DNA of 64,000 nucleotides, taken from positions 22,986 to 86,985 of the forward strand of contig NZ_PZKF01000013.1 of assembly GCF_003034995.1 (NCBI RefSeq), written 5' to 3'. Under the pieces are notes generated by a model. It was not told the origin of the DNA and ran no database searches. It was given only the letters and a program-made list of their open reading frames with translations. Below are positions 1 to 9,034 of this stretch, in pieces. Both the position numbers and the translations under genes were made by a program. The first letter of the stretch is position 1. Each line of letters starts with the position of its first letter. Source of the stretch: Phaeovulum veldkampii DSM 11550. Its GTDB lineage: Bacteria; Pseudomonadota; Alphaproteobacteria; Rhodobacterales; Rhodobacteraceae.

Positions 1-257
1 TCGTTCCGCTCCGGCACATAGGGGTGATACCAGGTGCCTGCCGGGTCAAACATCACCCGCTGCCTGCCATCGATCATCAGCGCCGAATGGCCGCCGCCGC
101 CGGTGCGGGTGCTGATCACCGTGAACAGCGTGACCGAGGGCGGCTCGCCGCTGGAGTAGGAGGCGGCAGAAACTGCGGCATCAGGGGCCCAGACCGGCTC
201 GGCGCCGCAGGCAGCCAGAGCGAGCGGGAACAGAAGACAAACCAGCATTCGGCGCAT
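1..257 (-). CDS. Putative lipoprotein, C-terminus cut by window edge
   Basis: About 85 N-terminal residues are present. The start is the ATG at 257-255, with GGAGG 8 nt upstream. The N-terminus (MRRMLVCLLFPLALAAC) is a signal peptide ending in a lipobox-like LAAC, so the mature protein should be lipidated at Cys17 and exported. The following segment reads GGGGHSALMIDGRQRVMFDP and resembles a conserved Rhodobacteraceae protein of unknown function. The rest lies outside the window. The function is not recognised. Confidence 0.6.
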   Translation of the reverse strand, partial: MRRMLVCLLFPLALAACGAEPVWAPDAAVSAASYSSGEPPSVTLFTVISTRTGGGGHSALMIDGRQRVMFDPAGTWYHPYVPERN

Positions 258-404
258 CGCGCAAACCTCCGGGTCAGCATGGGTGGCTTGCGCCAGTTCA
301 AACACCACAAAGACGACAGTCGCAACACAAGGGCGTGAGACCGGTCAAAGAACGCAGTCGGGGTTTCGTTCGTGCAACAGATCGCGCGTGCGAAAATACG
401 TGCC

Positions 405-1436
405 TCACACCCGCCGCCAGAACCAGACCCCGTCGCGCATCTCGCGCGCCGCCTCGCCGCGCAACAGCAGATGGTTCAGATGCGCCACCGCCTCGACCAG
501 CGCAAGCGTATAGTCGGGCAGGCCGATCGGGCGCGCGAACAGCGGCGCAAAACACGCCACCGCCGTACGCGGGCTTGCCAGATGATCGCGCAGCCGGTCC
601 AGCGCGCCGTGGTGGTTCTGGATCATCTGCCGCAGCCGCAGCGGCAGGCCGGTGAACGGCAGCTTGTGGCCGGGCAGCACCAGATGCCGGTCATCGGCGA
701 ATTCGGCCAGCCGCGCGCAACTGGCCAGCCAGTCGGCCACCGGGTCGGCCAGCGGTTCTGACGCGTAAACGCCAAGGTTGGCCGAAATGCCTGGCAATAG
801 CTGATCGCCGCCGATCACCAGATCATCCTCCCGGCTCCAGAACGTCGCGTGTTCGGGGGCGTGGCCGTCACCCATCCGCAGCCTCCAGCGGCGCCCGGCC
901 ATGGTGATCTCCTGTCCCTCGGTAAGGCGGCGGAAACCGTAGGCCAACGGGTGGACCACATCGCAGAAGTTGAAGGGCCGTTCGGCGGCGCGGGTGGCAA
1001 GCTGGGCCGCATCCATCCCTGCGGCGCGCCAGAAGGCCATCGTCTCGGGCACCGGCAAGGGGTGTTCGTCCAGAACCAGCATCCGCGCCCACAGCCAGCT
1101 TGTGCGCGACATCCACACCTCGGCCCCGCGCGCCTGAAACCAGCCGGCAAGGCCCACATGGTCGGGGTGGTAATGGGTGACAACCACCCGCGTCACCGGC
1201 TTGCCTGCCAACGGCCCGGCCAGAAGCCCATCCCAGATCGCGCGCGATTTGCGAGTGTCCAGCCCTGGATCAACCACGGTCCAGCCATCGCCCTCGTCCA
1301 GCGCATAGGCGTTGACATGATCCAGCGCCATCGGCAGCGGCAGGCGCAGCCATAGCACACCGGGCGCAACCTCGACCGCGCCGCCGGGCGCCGGGGCCTC
1401 GGGCCAGGGGTGGCGGATCGGGGCGGGGGCGATCAC
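405..1436 (-). CDS. MBL-fold metallo-hydrolase
   Basis: A 343-residue metallo-beta-lactamase-fold hydrolase. The zinc signature HYHPDH is at residues 88-93. Downstream metal-ligand candidates are GDGHAPEH, the Asp of GGDQLL and the His of LPGHK. The C-terminal 90 or so residues form the winged-helix-like tail common in the glyoxalase-II/LACTB2-like branch, so a thioester or phosphodiester hydrolase is likely, but the substrate cannot be read. The reading frame is open further upstream. The GTG at 1436 is preferred because it overlaps the stop of the upstream acyl-CoA dehydrogenase (GTGA), a coupled arrangement. That pairing suggests a role in acyl-CoA or fatty-acid metabolism, which is inference. 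Confidence 0.8.
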   Translation of the reverse strand: MIAPAPIRHPWPEAPAPGGAVEVAPGVLWLRLPLPMALDHVNAYALDEGDGWTVVDPGLDTRKSRAIWDGLLAGPLAGKPVTRVVVTHYHPDHVGLAGWFQARGAEVWMSRTSWLWARMLVLDEHPLPVPETMAFWRAAGMDAAQLATRAAERPFNFCDVVHPLAYGFRRLTEGQEITMAGRRWRLRMGDGHAPEHATFWSREDDLVIGGDQLLPGISANLGVYASEPLADPVADWLASCARLAEFADDRHLVLPGHKLPFTGLPLRLRQMIQNHHGALDRLRDHLASPRTAVACFAPLFARPIGLPDYTLALVEAVAHLNHLLLRGEAAREMRDGVWFWRRV

Positions 1437-3124
1437 GCCCCCAAATCCTCGGGGCTGAGCGCGTAAAGGCCCGCCGCGCCCTCGCGCGCCTCGGCCAGAT
1501 GGGCGGCATAGGCGGGCAGCAGCCGGCGGATGTAAACGGCAGCCAGCGCCGTGCGCGGGCCAGTGCCGCCCTCGGACACGGCGGCCTTGAGGTGATAATG
1601 CGCCCCCAGCACGCGGGCAAAGGCCATCAGGTAGGGCACCGCCCCGGCGAAACGGTCCTGGCTGCCCTGCCCCAGCAACCATTCGGTCGCCTCGCGCAGC
1701 GTTTCGGCGGCCGACCACACATCACCGGCAAGCTGCGGCAGCGCGGCCCGCGCCCCCTCGGCCCCGTCCTCGATTTCCTGCAACAGCCGGAACGCGGCCT
1801 CGCCGCCGTCGGCCATCTTGCGGCCGACAAGGTCCATCGCCTGAATGCCGTTGGTGCCCTCATAGATCGCGGTCACACGCACATCGCGGCTGAATTGCGC
1901 GGCACCGGTTTCCTCCACATAGCCCATGCCGCCATGCACCTGCACACCCATCTCGGACACGCGAATGCCGGTTTCGGTGCCGTAGGCCTTGGCGATCGGC
2001 GTCAGAAACGCCGCGCGCCCGGCCCAGTCGGCCTCTCCCGTCGCGCGGGACATATCGAGCGCCACGGCGCAGGCCAGCGCGATGGACCGTGCGGCAAAGA
2101 CCTCGGCCTTCATCGTGGCCAGCATCCGCCGCACGTCGGCATGGCCGATGATCGGCCCCATCTGGGCGCGGTCGCGGGCATAGTCCACCGCCTTTTGACA
2201 GGCCGCCTCGGCCACGCCGATGCCCTGCACCCCCACCGCAAGGCGGGCATTGTTCATCATCGTGAACATCGCCGCCATCCCCTTGCCGGGCGCATCGACA
2301 AGCCAGCCGGTGGCCCCTTCAAAGGCCATCACGCAGGTAGGCGACCCGTGCAGGCCCATCTTGTGTTCCAGGCTGACAACCTTGAGGCTGTTGGCCCTGC
2401 CGGGGTTGCCCTTTGCATCCGGCAGGAATTTGGGCACCATGAACAGGCTGATCCCCTTGGTGCCCGGCGCCGCATCGGGCAGCCGCGCCAGCACCAGATG
2501 ACAGACGTTTGCGGTGACATCGCTGTCACCCCAACTGATATAGATCTTCTGGCCGGTGATCGCATAGGTGCCGTCGCCGTTCGGGTCGGCCTTGCTGCGC
2601 AAGGCGCCCACATCACTGCCTGCCTGCGGCTCGGTCAGGTTCATCGTGCCCGACCATTCCCCGGAAATCAGCTTTGGCAGATACAGCGCCTGCATCTCGG
2701 GGCTGGCGTGATGCTCCAGCGCCTCGATCTGGCCCTGGGTCAGCAGCGGGTTCAGTTGCAGCGCAAGGCAGGCGCCCGACATCATGTCGTTCACCGCCAT
2801 GTTGATCGCCTGCGGCAGGCCCATGCCGCCAAAGGCCACCGGGGCCGCAGTGCCAACCCAGCCGCCCTCGGCAATCGCGCGGTAGCCCTCGGCAAAGCCG
2901 GGGCTTGCGCGCACGACGCCGTTTTCCAGCCGCGCCCCGCGCAGATCACCCGCGCGGTTCAGCGGCGCCATCACCTCGTCGCACAGACGGCCCGCCTCGG
3001 TCAGGATCGCCTCGACGGTTTCGGGCTGCGCCTCGGCAAAGCGTTCGGTGGCCGCGACGGGGGCCAGCGGCACGACATGGGACAGGATGAAACGAAACTC
3101 GCCCACGGGCGACCGATACGGCAT
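1433..3124 (-). CDS. Acyl-CoA dehydrogenase, large DmdC-like type
   Basis: A 563-residue FAD flavoenzyme that would oxidise an acyl-CoA to the enoyl-CoA. It has the standard N-terminal, middle and C-terminal acyl-CoA dehydrogenase domains plus the extra C-terminal segment of about 120 residues seen in 560-600-residue members such as 3-methylmercaptopropionyl-CoA dehydrogenase DmdC. Visible motifs are NLTEPQAGSDVG (flavin/substrate loop), QVHGGMGYVEE and IYEGTNGIQAMDLVGRK, the last carrying the likely catalytic Glu. The start ATG at 3124 is preceded by an AGGGAGAG ribosome-binding site. Its stop overlaps the start of the MBL hydrolase. Substrate (medium/long acyl-CoA or methylthiopropionyl-CoA) cannot be decided here. 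Confidence 0.88.
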   Translation of the reverse strand: MPYRSPVGEFRFILSHVVPLAPVAATERFAEAQPETVEAILTEAGRLCDEVMAPLNRAGDLRGARLENGVVRASPGFAEGYRAIAEGGWVGTAAPVAFGGMGLPQAINMAVNDMMSGACLALQLNPLLTQGQIEALEHHASPEMQALYLPKLISGEWSGTMNLTEPQAGSDVGALRSKADPNGDGTYAITGQKIYISWGDSDVTANVCHLVLARLPDAAPGTKGISLFMVPKFLPDAKGNPGRANSLKVVSLEHKMGLHGSPTCVMAFEGATGWLVDAPGKGMAAMFTMMNNARLAVGVQGIGVAEAACQKAVDYARDRAQMGPIIGHADVRRMLATMKAEVFAARSIALACAVALDMSRATGEADWAGRAAFLTPIAKAYGTETGIRVSEMGVQVHGGMGYVEETGAAQFSRDVRVTAIYEGTNGIQAMDLVGRKMADGGEAAFRLLQEIEDGAEGARAALPQLAGDVWSAAETLREATEWLLGQGSQDRFAGAVPYLMAFARVLGAHYHLKAAVSEGGTGPRTALAAVYIRRLLPAYAAHLAEAREGAAGLYALSPEDLGA

Positions 3125-3240
3125 GGCAACTCTCCCTAACGCCTTGGCAAGTGCGAACCCGGCGCGTATGTCGTGACTGGTCAGGGCAGATTACCGCAAG
3201 GTCAAGCCCCATCAACCCCAACGCCGCGTCACAGCCCGAG

Positions 3241-4197
3241 ATGACCCTGAAAACAGAGATATTGCAGCCCGATGCGCCGGGGCTTGCCCGCGCCGCTGCG
3301 GTCCTTGGCGCCGGGGAGCTTGTCGCCTTTCCGACGGAAACGGTCTACGGGCTGGGCGGCGATGCGCGCTCTGACATGGCGGTGGCGCGGATATTTGAGG
3401 CCAAGGGGCGGCCCCGGTTCAACCCGCTGATCGTGCATGTCCCCGATCTGGACACCGCCCGCCAGATCGCGGTGTTCGATGCGCAGGCCGAACGGCTGGC
3501 GGCGGCCTTCTGGCCGGGGCCGCTGACGTTGGTGCTGCCGCTGCGGCCCGAGGCCGGGATTTCGGCCCTTGTCACCGCAGGGCTGAAAACCGTGGCGATC
3601 CGGCTGCCCGCACATCCGGTGGCGCAGGCGCTGCTGCGTGCCTTTGGCGGGCCGCTGGCCGCGCCCTCGGCCAACCCTTCGGGCAAGGTCAGCCCGACGC
3701 GTGCGGCGCATGTGGCCGAGGGGCTGGCAGGCCGGATCGCCGCTGTTCTGGATGGCGGCGCCTGCGCAGTGGGGGTGGAATCGACGATCCTAGCCCTGTC
3801 CCCGCCCATCCTGCTGCGCCCCGGCGGGGTGCCTGCCGAGGCGATCGAGGCGTTGATTGGCGCGCCCCTTGCCGCCGGCGGCGATGCGGCAAAGCCCTCG
3901 GCGCCGGGGCAACTGGCCTCGCATTATGCGCCCGGCGCGGCGGTTCGGCTGGGCGTCACGCGGCCCGAGGCGGGCGAGGTCTGGCTGGGCTTTGGCCCCG
4001 ATTGCGCGGGCGCCGATCTGAACCTGTCGCCCGCGGGCGATCTGGTTGAGGCTGCGGCGACGCTGTTTCATGCGCTGCGCGAGGCTGATCGTCTGGCAGG
4101 CCCCGCGGGCCGCATCGCGGTGGCGCCGGTGCCCGAAACCGGCCTTGGCCGCGCCATCAATGACCGCCTGCGCCGGGCCGCAGCCCCCCGGCCCTAG
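3241..4197 (+). CDS. tsaC: L-threonylcarbamoyladenylate synthase (Sua5/YrdC type)
   Basis: A 318-residue enzyme making threonylcarbamoyl-AMP from threonine, bicarbonate and ATP, the first step of the universal t6A37 tRNA modification. The YrdC domain shows FPTETVYGLGGDA near the N-terminus, then KGRPRFNPLIVHV, and APSANPSGKVSPT with the S-x-N motif. After LLRPGGVP a linker and a C-terminal Sua5 domain (PGQLASHYAPGAAVRL) make this the long form. The frame is open from 3151; the ATG at 3241 is chosen because the family starts just before the ILQPD-like segment. The gene diverges from the acyl-CoA dehydrogenase. Confidence 0.93.
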   Translation: MTLKTEILQPDAPGLARAAAVLGAGELVAFPTETVYGLGGDARSDMAVARIFEAKGRPRFNPLIVHVPDLDTARQIAVFDAQAERLAAAFWPGPLTLVLPLRPEAGISALVTAGLKTVAIRLPAHPVAQALLRAFGGPLAAPSANPSGKVSPTRAAHVAEGLAGRIAAVLDGGACAVGVESTILALSPPILLRPGGVPAEAIEALIGAPLAAGGDAAKPSAPGQLASHYAPGAAVRLGVTRPEAGEVWLGFGPDCAGADLNLSPAGDLVEAAATLFHALREADRLAGPAGRIAVAPVPETGLGRAINDRLRRAAAPRP

Positions 4198-4200
4198 GCG

Positions 4201-4755
4201 TCAGGCCCGCCCGGCGGTGGCCGACAGGCTGATCGGGTCCACCCCCAGCGCACGCAGCGCCGCCTCCCATTTCGTGGCATTCGGTTTGGCAAAGATCAGT
4301 TCGGGGTCAGCCTCGGCGGTCAGCCAGCCGTTTTCCAGAATCTCGGCGTCAAGCTGACCCGGCCCCCACCCGGCATAACCCAGCGCCAGCAGCGCCCGCC
4401 GCGGGCCGCGCCCCGCCGCGATATCGCCCAGAATATCGCGCGTCGAGGTCATCGCCAGATCGGGGCCAAGCCACATCGTGCCCTCGGCCCCGAACCATTC
4501 ACCCGAATGCAGCACAAAGCCGCGCCCGGTTTCCATCGGCCCGCCAAACTGCACCGGCAGGTCGGGCACATCGGCGCGCTGCGGCAGGCCCAACTGGTCC
4601 AGCAGATCGGCAAAGCGCAACTGCGGCGCGGGCTTGTTCACGATCAGCCCCATCGCGCCGGTGTCGGAATAAGCGCACAGCATCACGACCGCATGAGCAA
4701 AGCGCGGGTCGCCCATGCCGGGCATCGCGATCAGGAATTTTCCGCTCAGATCCAT
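4201..4755 (-). CDS. YqgE/AlgH family protein (UPF0301)
   Basis: A 184-residue member of the YqgE/AlgH family. It begins with the family signature GKFLIAMPGMGDPRFAHAVV and continues with GAMGLIVNKPAPQLRFADLL, and FGGPMETGRGFVLHS. The fold is known but the biochemical role is unsettled; AlgH was linked genetically to alginate regulation in Pseudomonas. It converges on the Sua5-type gene with a 3-nt gap and diverges from the DsbD-like gene. Confidence 0.92.
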   Translation of the reverse strand: MDLSGKFLIAMPGMGDPRFAHAVVMLCAYSDTGAMGLIVNKPAPQLRFADLLDQLGLPQRADVPDLPVQFGGPMETGRGFVLHSGEWFGAEGTMWLGPDLAMTSTRDILGDIAAGRGPRRALLALGYAGWGPGQLDAEILENGWLTAEADPELIFAKPNATKWEAALRALGVDPISLSATAGRA

Positions 4756-4893
4756 GCAACCCTGCCTTTCACCTTACCATTGCGCGACCGTGACTGCGGC
4801 GCAAGGGGCGGCCTGTGGCATCAGCGCACAGCCCCGCACCGCTGGCGCGTTTGTGACTTTGCAGTGCGGCACCCGCAGGGGTAAGCCCATGTC

Positions 4894-5697
4894 ATGCAGA
4901 TCTTTCACCCCGCCCTGTGCGCCACCCTCGTTGCGCTACACTTTTTGGCCACGCCCGCCACGGCCGACGATCTGCCGCCGGGCATGACCGCGGCCGGGCT
5001 GCGCAGCGGTTGGCAGACCGCGACAGGCAGCCACATGTCGGCGCTGCATGTGCAACTGGCCGGGGGCTGGAAAACCTACTGGCGCGCACCGGGCGAGGCG
5101 GGCGTGCCGCCGCAGTTCGACTGGGCCGGGTCTGACAATGTGGCATCGGTGGCGGTGCATTGGCCCCGCCCGCAGGTCTTTGAAACCAACGGAATGCGCA
5201 CCGTGGGTTACCGGCACGAGATGATCCTGCCGCTGGAGATCACTCCCGCCGACCCGACCCGCCCGGTGCGCCTGTCCGCCTCGGTCGAAATGGGCATCTG
5301 CGACCATATCTGCGTGCCCGTCCTGCTTGATCTGGCGGCCGAAATCACCGGGCCGGGCGCACCCGACCCCATCATTGCCGCCGCGCTCAAGGCCCGGCCC
5401 GAACCGCACCCCGGCGCCGCCCGCTGCACACTGGCGCCGATTGCCGACGGCATGCATGTGCGCGCCGAAATCGACCTGCCGCCGATGGGCGTGGGCGAGG
5501 TGGCGCTGATTGAATTGCGCGGTCGGCCGGTCTGGGTTTCTGACCCGGTGACGCATCGCCGCGGCGGACGGCTGATTTCCGAGGCCGACATGGTGCCCGA
5601 CAGCGCAAGCCCGTTTGCGGTCAACCCCGACGATCTGGTCATCACCATTCTGGGCGAGGGCGGTCAGGCCATCGAGATCAGCGGCTGCCCCGGATAG
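4894..5697 (+). CDS. Periplasmic DsbD N-terminal-domain protein (no membrane domain)
   Basis: A 267-residue secreted protein with an N-terminal signal peptide (about residues 1-24, ending near PATADD). The remainder matches the periplasmic alpha domain of the DsbD/ScsB thiol-reductant conduit, with a reactive-Cys pair in MGICDHICVPV (C-x3-C). The transmembrane and C-terminal thioredoxin domains are absent, so it must obtain electrons from a separate membrane partner or act alone as a thiol reductase/chaperone. Its last 20 nt overlap the 3' end of the convergent RND pump gene. Function is inferred from the domain only. Confidence 0.78.
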   Translation: MQIFHPALCATLVALHFLATPATADDLPPGMTAAGLRSGWQTATGSHMSALHVQLAGGWKTYWRAPGEAGVPPQFDWAGSDNVASVAVHWPRPQVFETNGMRTVGYRHEMILPLEITPADPTRPVRLSASVEMGICDHICVPVLLDLAAEITGPGAPDPIIAAALKARPEPHPGAARCTLAPIADGMHVRAEIDLPPMGVGEVALIELRGRPVWVSDPVTHRRGGRLISEADMVPDSASPFAVNPDDLVITILGEGGQAIEISGCPG

Positions 5698-8600
5698 CCG
5701 GGCGCCGCAGCCGCGGCACGATCAGCCTGGCCGCCACCGCCGCCACCAGCGCAAAGACCGCAAAGACCGCAAAAGCCGCGCCCATCCCGCCGCCCGTCAG
5801 CATCGCCCGGCCCAAAGTGGCGGCAAAGCCCAGCGCCAGAACCATTGCCACAGACCCCAGCGCCATCCGCAGCCCCGGCACCCGCACCGCGCGCCGCAAG
5901 GCCCGCGTCTGGCGCCCGAAATCCTGCTGCACTGCCAGAATTGCAGGCACCACGATCAGCACCAGAACCATGCCAAACCCCAGCCCATAGACCAGCGTGA
6001 TGACCGTGGGTTTCAGAAACAGCGCCGCACTGGAGCGTTCATAGAGCATCGGCGCAAGCCCCAAAACCGTGGTCGCCGTGGTCAGAAACACCGGGCGCAG
6101 ACGGTCGCTGACGGCATCGACGATGGCGGGCACCAGCCCGCGGGTCTGGGCATATTCATCAACGGTCGAAACCAGAACGATCGCATCGTTGATGATGATC
6201 CCCACCATTCCGATCAGCCCCACGACCGCAAACATCGACAGCGGCAGACCCCAGAACCAGTGCCCCCAGATCGCCCCGATCAGCCCGAAGGGAATGACCG
6301 CCATCACCACAATCGGCCGTGTCCAACTGGAAAAGATCCAGGCCAGCACGATGAAGATGCCGATCAGGCACAGCGCCAGCCCCACCATGGCATCGGCCAT
6401 GAAATCGCGTTCCTGTTCCGCCATGCCCGAAAGCTGCCAGGCCACGCCGAAATCTTCCGACAGGCGCGGCAGGATCGTGCCGGTCAGTTCGTCGGTGATC
6501 TGCGTGGCGCGTTCGGCGTTGTCTTCGGACAGATCGCCCGTGACCGCCACCAGACGCAGCCCGTTTTCGCGGCGGATGGTGGAAAAGCCCGTCTTCACAT
6601 CGACCTGCACGATATCGGCCAGCGGCACCCAGGCGCCCGACGGGGTGCGCAGGCGCAGCCGTTCGGTGAAATCGGCGGCCAGTTCACCCTCGGGCAGTTC
6701 CACCCGGATCGCGGCGCTGCGGGTGCCGTCGGGGTAGGTGGCGGCCTCGATCCCGTTCAGGCGGTGGCGCAACTCGCGCGCCAGCCCCTCCATGGTAAAG
6801 CCCAGGGCCGCACCCTGCGGTGTCAGGTCAAGGATCAGTTCTTCCTTGTCATAGGCCAGATTGTCTTCGACCGCCGAAATCTCGGGATAGGCAGCCAGCG
6901 CCGCCTTCAGCGCCTCTGCCGCCTCTTTCAGGGTGCGCGATTCAGCACCCGACAATTGCACCGACAGCCCGTCACTGCTGGGCCCCATGCGGAAGCTGCG
7001 GAACGACAATTCCTCCAGCGCGGGGTGGCGCGGCGCCTCGTCTTGCAGCCGGGCAATGAATTCGGCCGATGAAAAGGGGCGCAGATCGGGGTCGATCAGC
7101 TCGATGGAAACTGCGCCCAGCAGGTCGGCATCCTTGGTGTCGGCGCCCGCCAGCGGGCGGCCCGAATTGCCGCCGATCTCGGCGATGGCATATTCCACCG
7201 GGTTCACGCCATGCTCGGCCTCATAGGCGGCGCCGACACGCGTCACCGCCTCTTGCAGGCCGCGCATCATGGCCAGCGTATCGGCCCGTTCGGCGCCCGG
7301 CAGCATGGCAAAATTGCCAACGACGCTGCCCTGTTCGGGCGCGTTGAAGAACCGCCACTGCACCTTGCCCGAAATGACCAGCCCGACCTGCGACGCCAAC
7401 AGCGCCACCGCAGCCGCCAGCACCACATAGCGCGCGCGAATGACGAGTTGCGTAACCGGGCGCATCACGCGGTGCCGCAACCAGTCAAAACCGCGGTTGA
7501 CCTGCCGCGAGGGCCAGTCGAACCATTCCTCGCGCGCGGCGCGCATCAGCGCATGGCCCATGTGGTTGGGCAGGATCAAAAAGCACTCGACCAGCGAGGC
7601 CGCCAGAACCGCGATCACCGTGAAAGGAATGTCCTTGATCGTGTTGCCCATCTGCCCGCCGATCACGGCAAGACCGCCAAAGGCGATGATCGTGGTGATG
7701 GTCGAGGCAAAGACCGGGGCAAGCATCCGCCGGGCGCCGTTTTCGGCAGCCAGCATCGGCGGCTCGCCCAGATGACGGGCGCGGAAATCGGCGTGTTCGC
7801 CCACCACGATGGCATCATCGACCACGATCCCCAGCGTGATGATCAGCGCAAAGATCGAGATCATGTTCAGCGTCAGCCCGGCCATATGCATCGCCGCAAT
7901 CGCCGCCAGCATCGACACCGGAATCCCCGCCGCCACCCAAAAGGCGGTGCGCGCGTTCAGGAACAGAAACAGCAGGCCCACCACCAAAACCAGCCCCATC
8001 GCGGCGTTCTTGACCAGCAGGTCGATCCGCGCGCTGATCGCCTCTGACCGGGTGCGGATCAATTCGATCGTGACCGCCTCGGGCAGGCTCAGCTTCATCT
8101 CGGCAATCACCGCCTCGACCTGCCGCTGAATCTTGATCGCGTCGCCCTGATCGCTGCGCGCCACGTTGATCGTCACCGCCGGGTCAGTGCCGACGAAATA
8201 GGCCCGCGCGCGATCCGCCCCCTCCGAGCGGATGGTGGCGACATCGCCCAGCGTCACCTTGGAGCCGTCGTCATTGGCCCGCAACACCAGCCCGGCCAGT
8301 TGTTCGGGGCTGCGCTTTTCCTGCCCCGTTCGCACCCGAGCCTGACCGGCGGCCACATCGCCTGCGGGCGCCGTAGCGGCCTCGGCGGCGATCACCGCGG
8401 CAATCTCGGCCATGCTCAGGTCATGGCGGATCAGTTGCAGCGAGGGCACCTCGACCACCACCTCGGGCGCGGCAATGCCCCGCACCGCAGTGCGCGTCAC
8501 CCCCACCGCATAAAGGCGCACCAGCAGTTCGTCGGCCATCCGGCCCAATTGGTCCAGCGGCAGCGGGCCGGTGATGACCACATCGGTCACCGTATCGCGC

Positions 8601-9031
8601 CACACCCCGCGCGTGACCTCGGGGGGCTCGGCATCGGCGGGCAGGTCGTCGGCAAGGTTCAGCGCAGCCTCGACATCATCGACGGCCCGGCCCATGTCCC
8701 AGCCCGGCTCGAACTCCAACTCGATCAGGGCCTTGCCCTCCGAGGCGCGCGAGGTGGTGCTTTCCACCCCCTCCACCACCAGAAGCGAGGGCTCCAACAC
8801 CTGCACGATGGCGCGGTCCACGTCTTCGGCGCCGGCCCCCTCCCAGATCACCGAGACCGAGACTTCCTGCACGACGCTGTCAGGAAAGAACTGCGCGCGC
8901 ATCCGCGGCAGGGCGGCCAGCCCCGCCACGATCATCACCACCAGAACGATATTGGCCAGCGTGCGATGGCGGGTAAAGGTGGCGATCAGGCCGCGCGCGG
9001 GGGGCAGTGCCGTCATGTCGATGCGAGCCAT
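5678..9031 (-). CDS. RND-family efflux transporter, inner-membrane pump
   Basis: A 1117-residue proton-driven resistance-nodulation-division pump of the AcrB/HAE1 type. An N-terminal helix (TLANIVLVVMIVAGLAALP) is followed by a large periplasmic loop. The TM4 proton-relay motif GIVVDDAIVVGE carries the Asp-Asp pair, followed by a second half with FGLIGAIWGHWFWGLPLSM and IINDAIVL. After the helix usually ending the family, two further hydrophobic segments occur near the C-terminus (about residues 1050-1110), an unusual extension. The adaptor gene lies 3 nt upstream, so the two are co-transcribed. No TolC-like outer-membrane gene is adjacent. Substrate unknown (drugs, lipids or metals are possible). 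Confidence 0.92.
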   Translation of the reverse strand: MARIDMTALPPARGLIATFTRHRTLANIVLVVMIVAGLAALPRMRAQFFPDSVVQEVSVSVIWEGAGAEDVDRAIVQVLEPSLLVVEGVESTTSRASEGKALIELEFEPGWDMGRAVDDVEAALNLADDLPADAEPPEVTRGVWRDTVTDVVITGPLPLDQLGRMADELLVRLYAVGVTRTAVRGIAAPEVVVEVPSLQLIRHDLSMAEIAAVIAAEAATAPAGDVAAGQARVRTGQEKRSPEQLAGLVLRANDDGSKVTLGDVATIRSEGADRARAYFVGTDPAVTINVARSDQGDAIKIQRQVEAVIAEMKLSLPEAVTIELIRTRSEAISARIDLLVKNAAMGLVLVVGLLFLFLNARTAFWVAAGIPVSMLAAIAAMHMAGLTLNMISIFALIITLGIVVDDAIVVGEHADFRARHLGEPPMLAAENGARRMLAPVFASTITTIIAFGGLAVIGGQMGNTIKDIPFTVIAVLAASLVECFLILPNHMGHALMRAAREEWFDWPSRQVNRGFDWLRHRVMRPVTQLVIRARYVVLAAAVALLASQVGLVISGKVQWRFFNAPEQGSVVGNFAMLPGAERADTLAMMRGLQEAVTRVGAAYEAEHGVNPVEYAIAEIGGNSGRPLAGADTKDADLLGAVSIELIDPDLRPFSSAEFIARLQDEAPRHPALEELSFRSFRMGPSSDGLSVQLSGAESRTLKEAAEALKAALAAYPEISAVEDNLAYDKEELILDLTPQGAALGFTMEGLARELRHRLNGIEAATYPDGTRSAAIRVELPEGELAADFTERLRLRTPSGAWVPLADIVQVDVKTGFSTIRRENGLRLVAVTGDLSEDNAERATQITDELTGTILPRLSEDFGVAWQLSGMAEQERDFMADAMVGLALCLIGIFIVLAWIFSSWTRPIVVMAVIPFGLIGAIWGHWFWGLPLSMFAVVGLIGMVGIIINDAIVLVSTVDEYAQTRGLVPAIVDAVSDRLRPVFLTTATTVLGLAPMLYERSSAALFLKPTVITLVYGLGFGMVLVLIVVPAILAVQQDFGRQTRALRRAVRVPGLRMALGSVAMVLALGFAATLGRAMLTGGGMGAAFAVFAVFALVAAVAARLIVPRLRRPAIRGSR

Positions 9032-9034
9032 AGG

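Noticed and set aside
5615..7072. 485-codon plus-strand frame opposite the RND gene
   Set aside because: Low-complexity His/Gln/Arg translation, antisense to a clear RND pump, no ribosome-binding site or family similarity.
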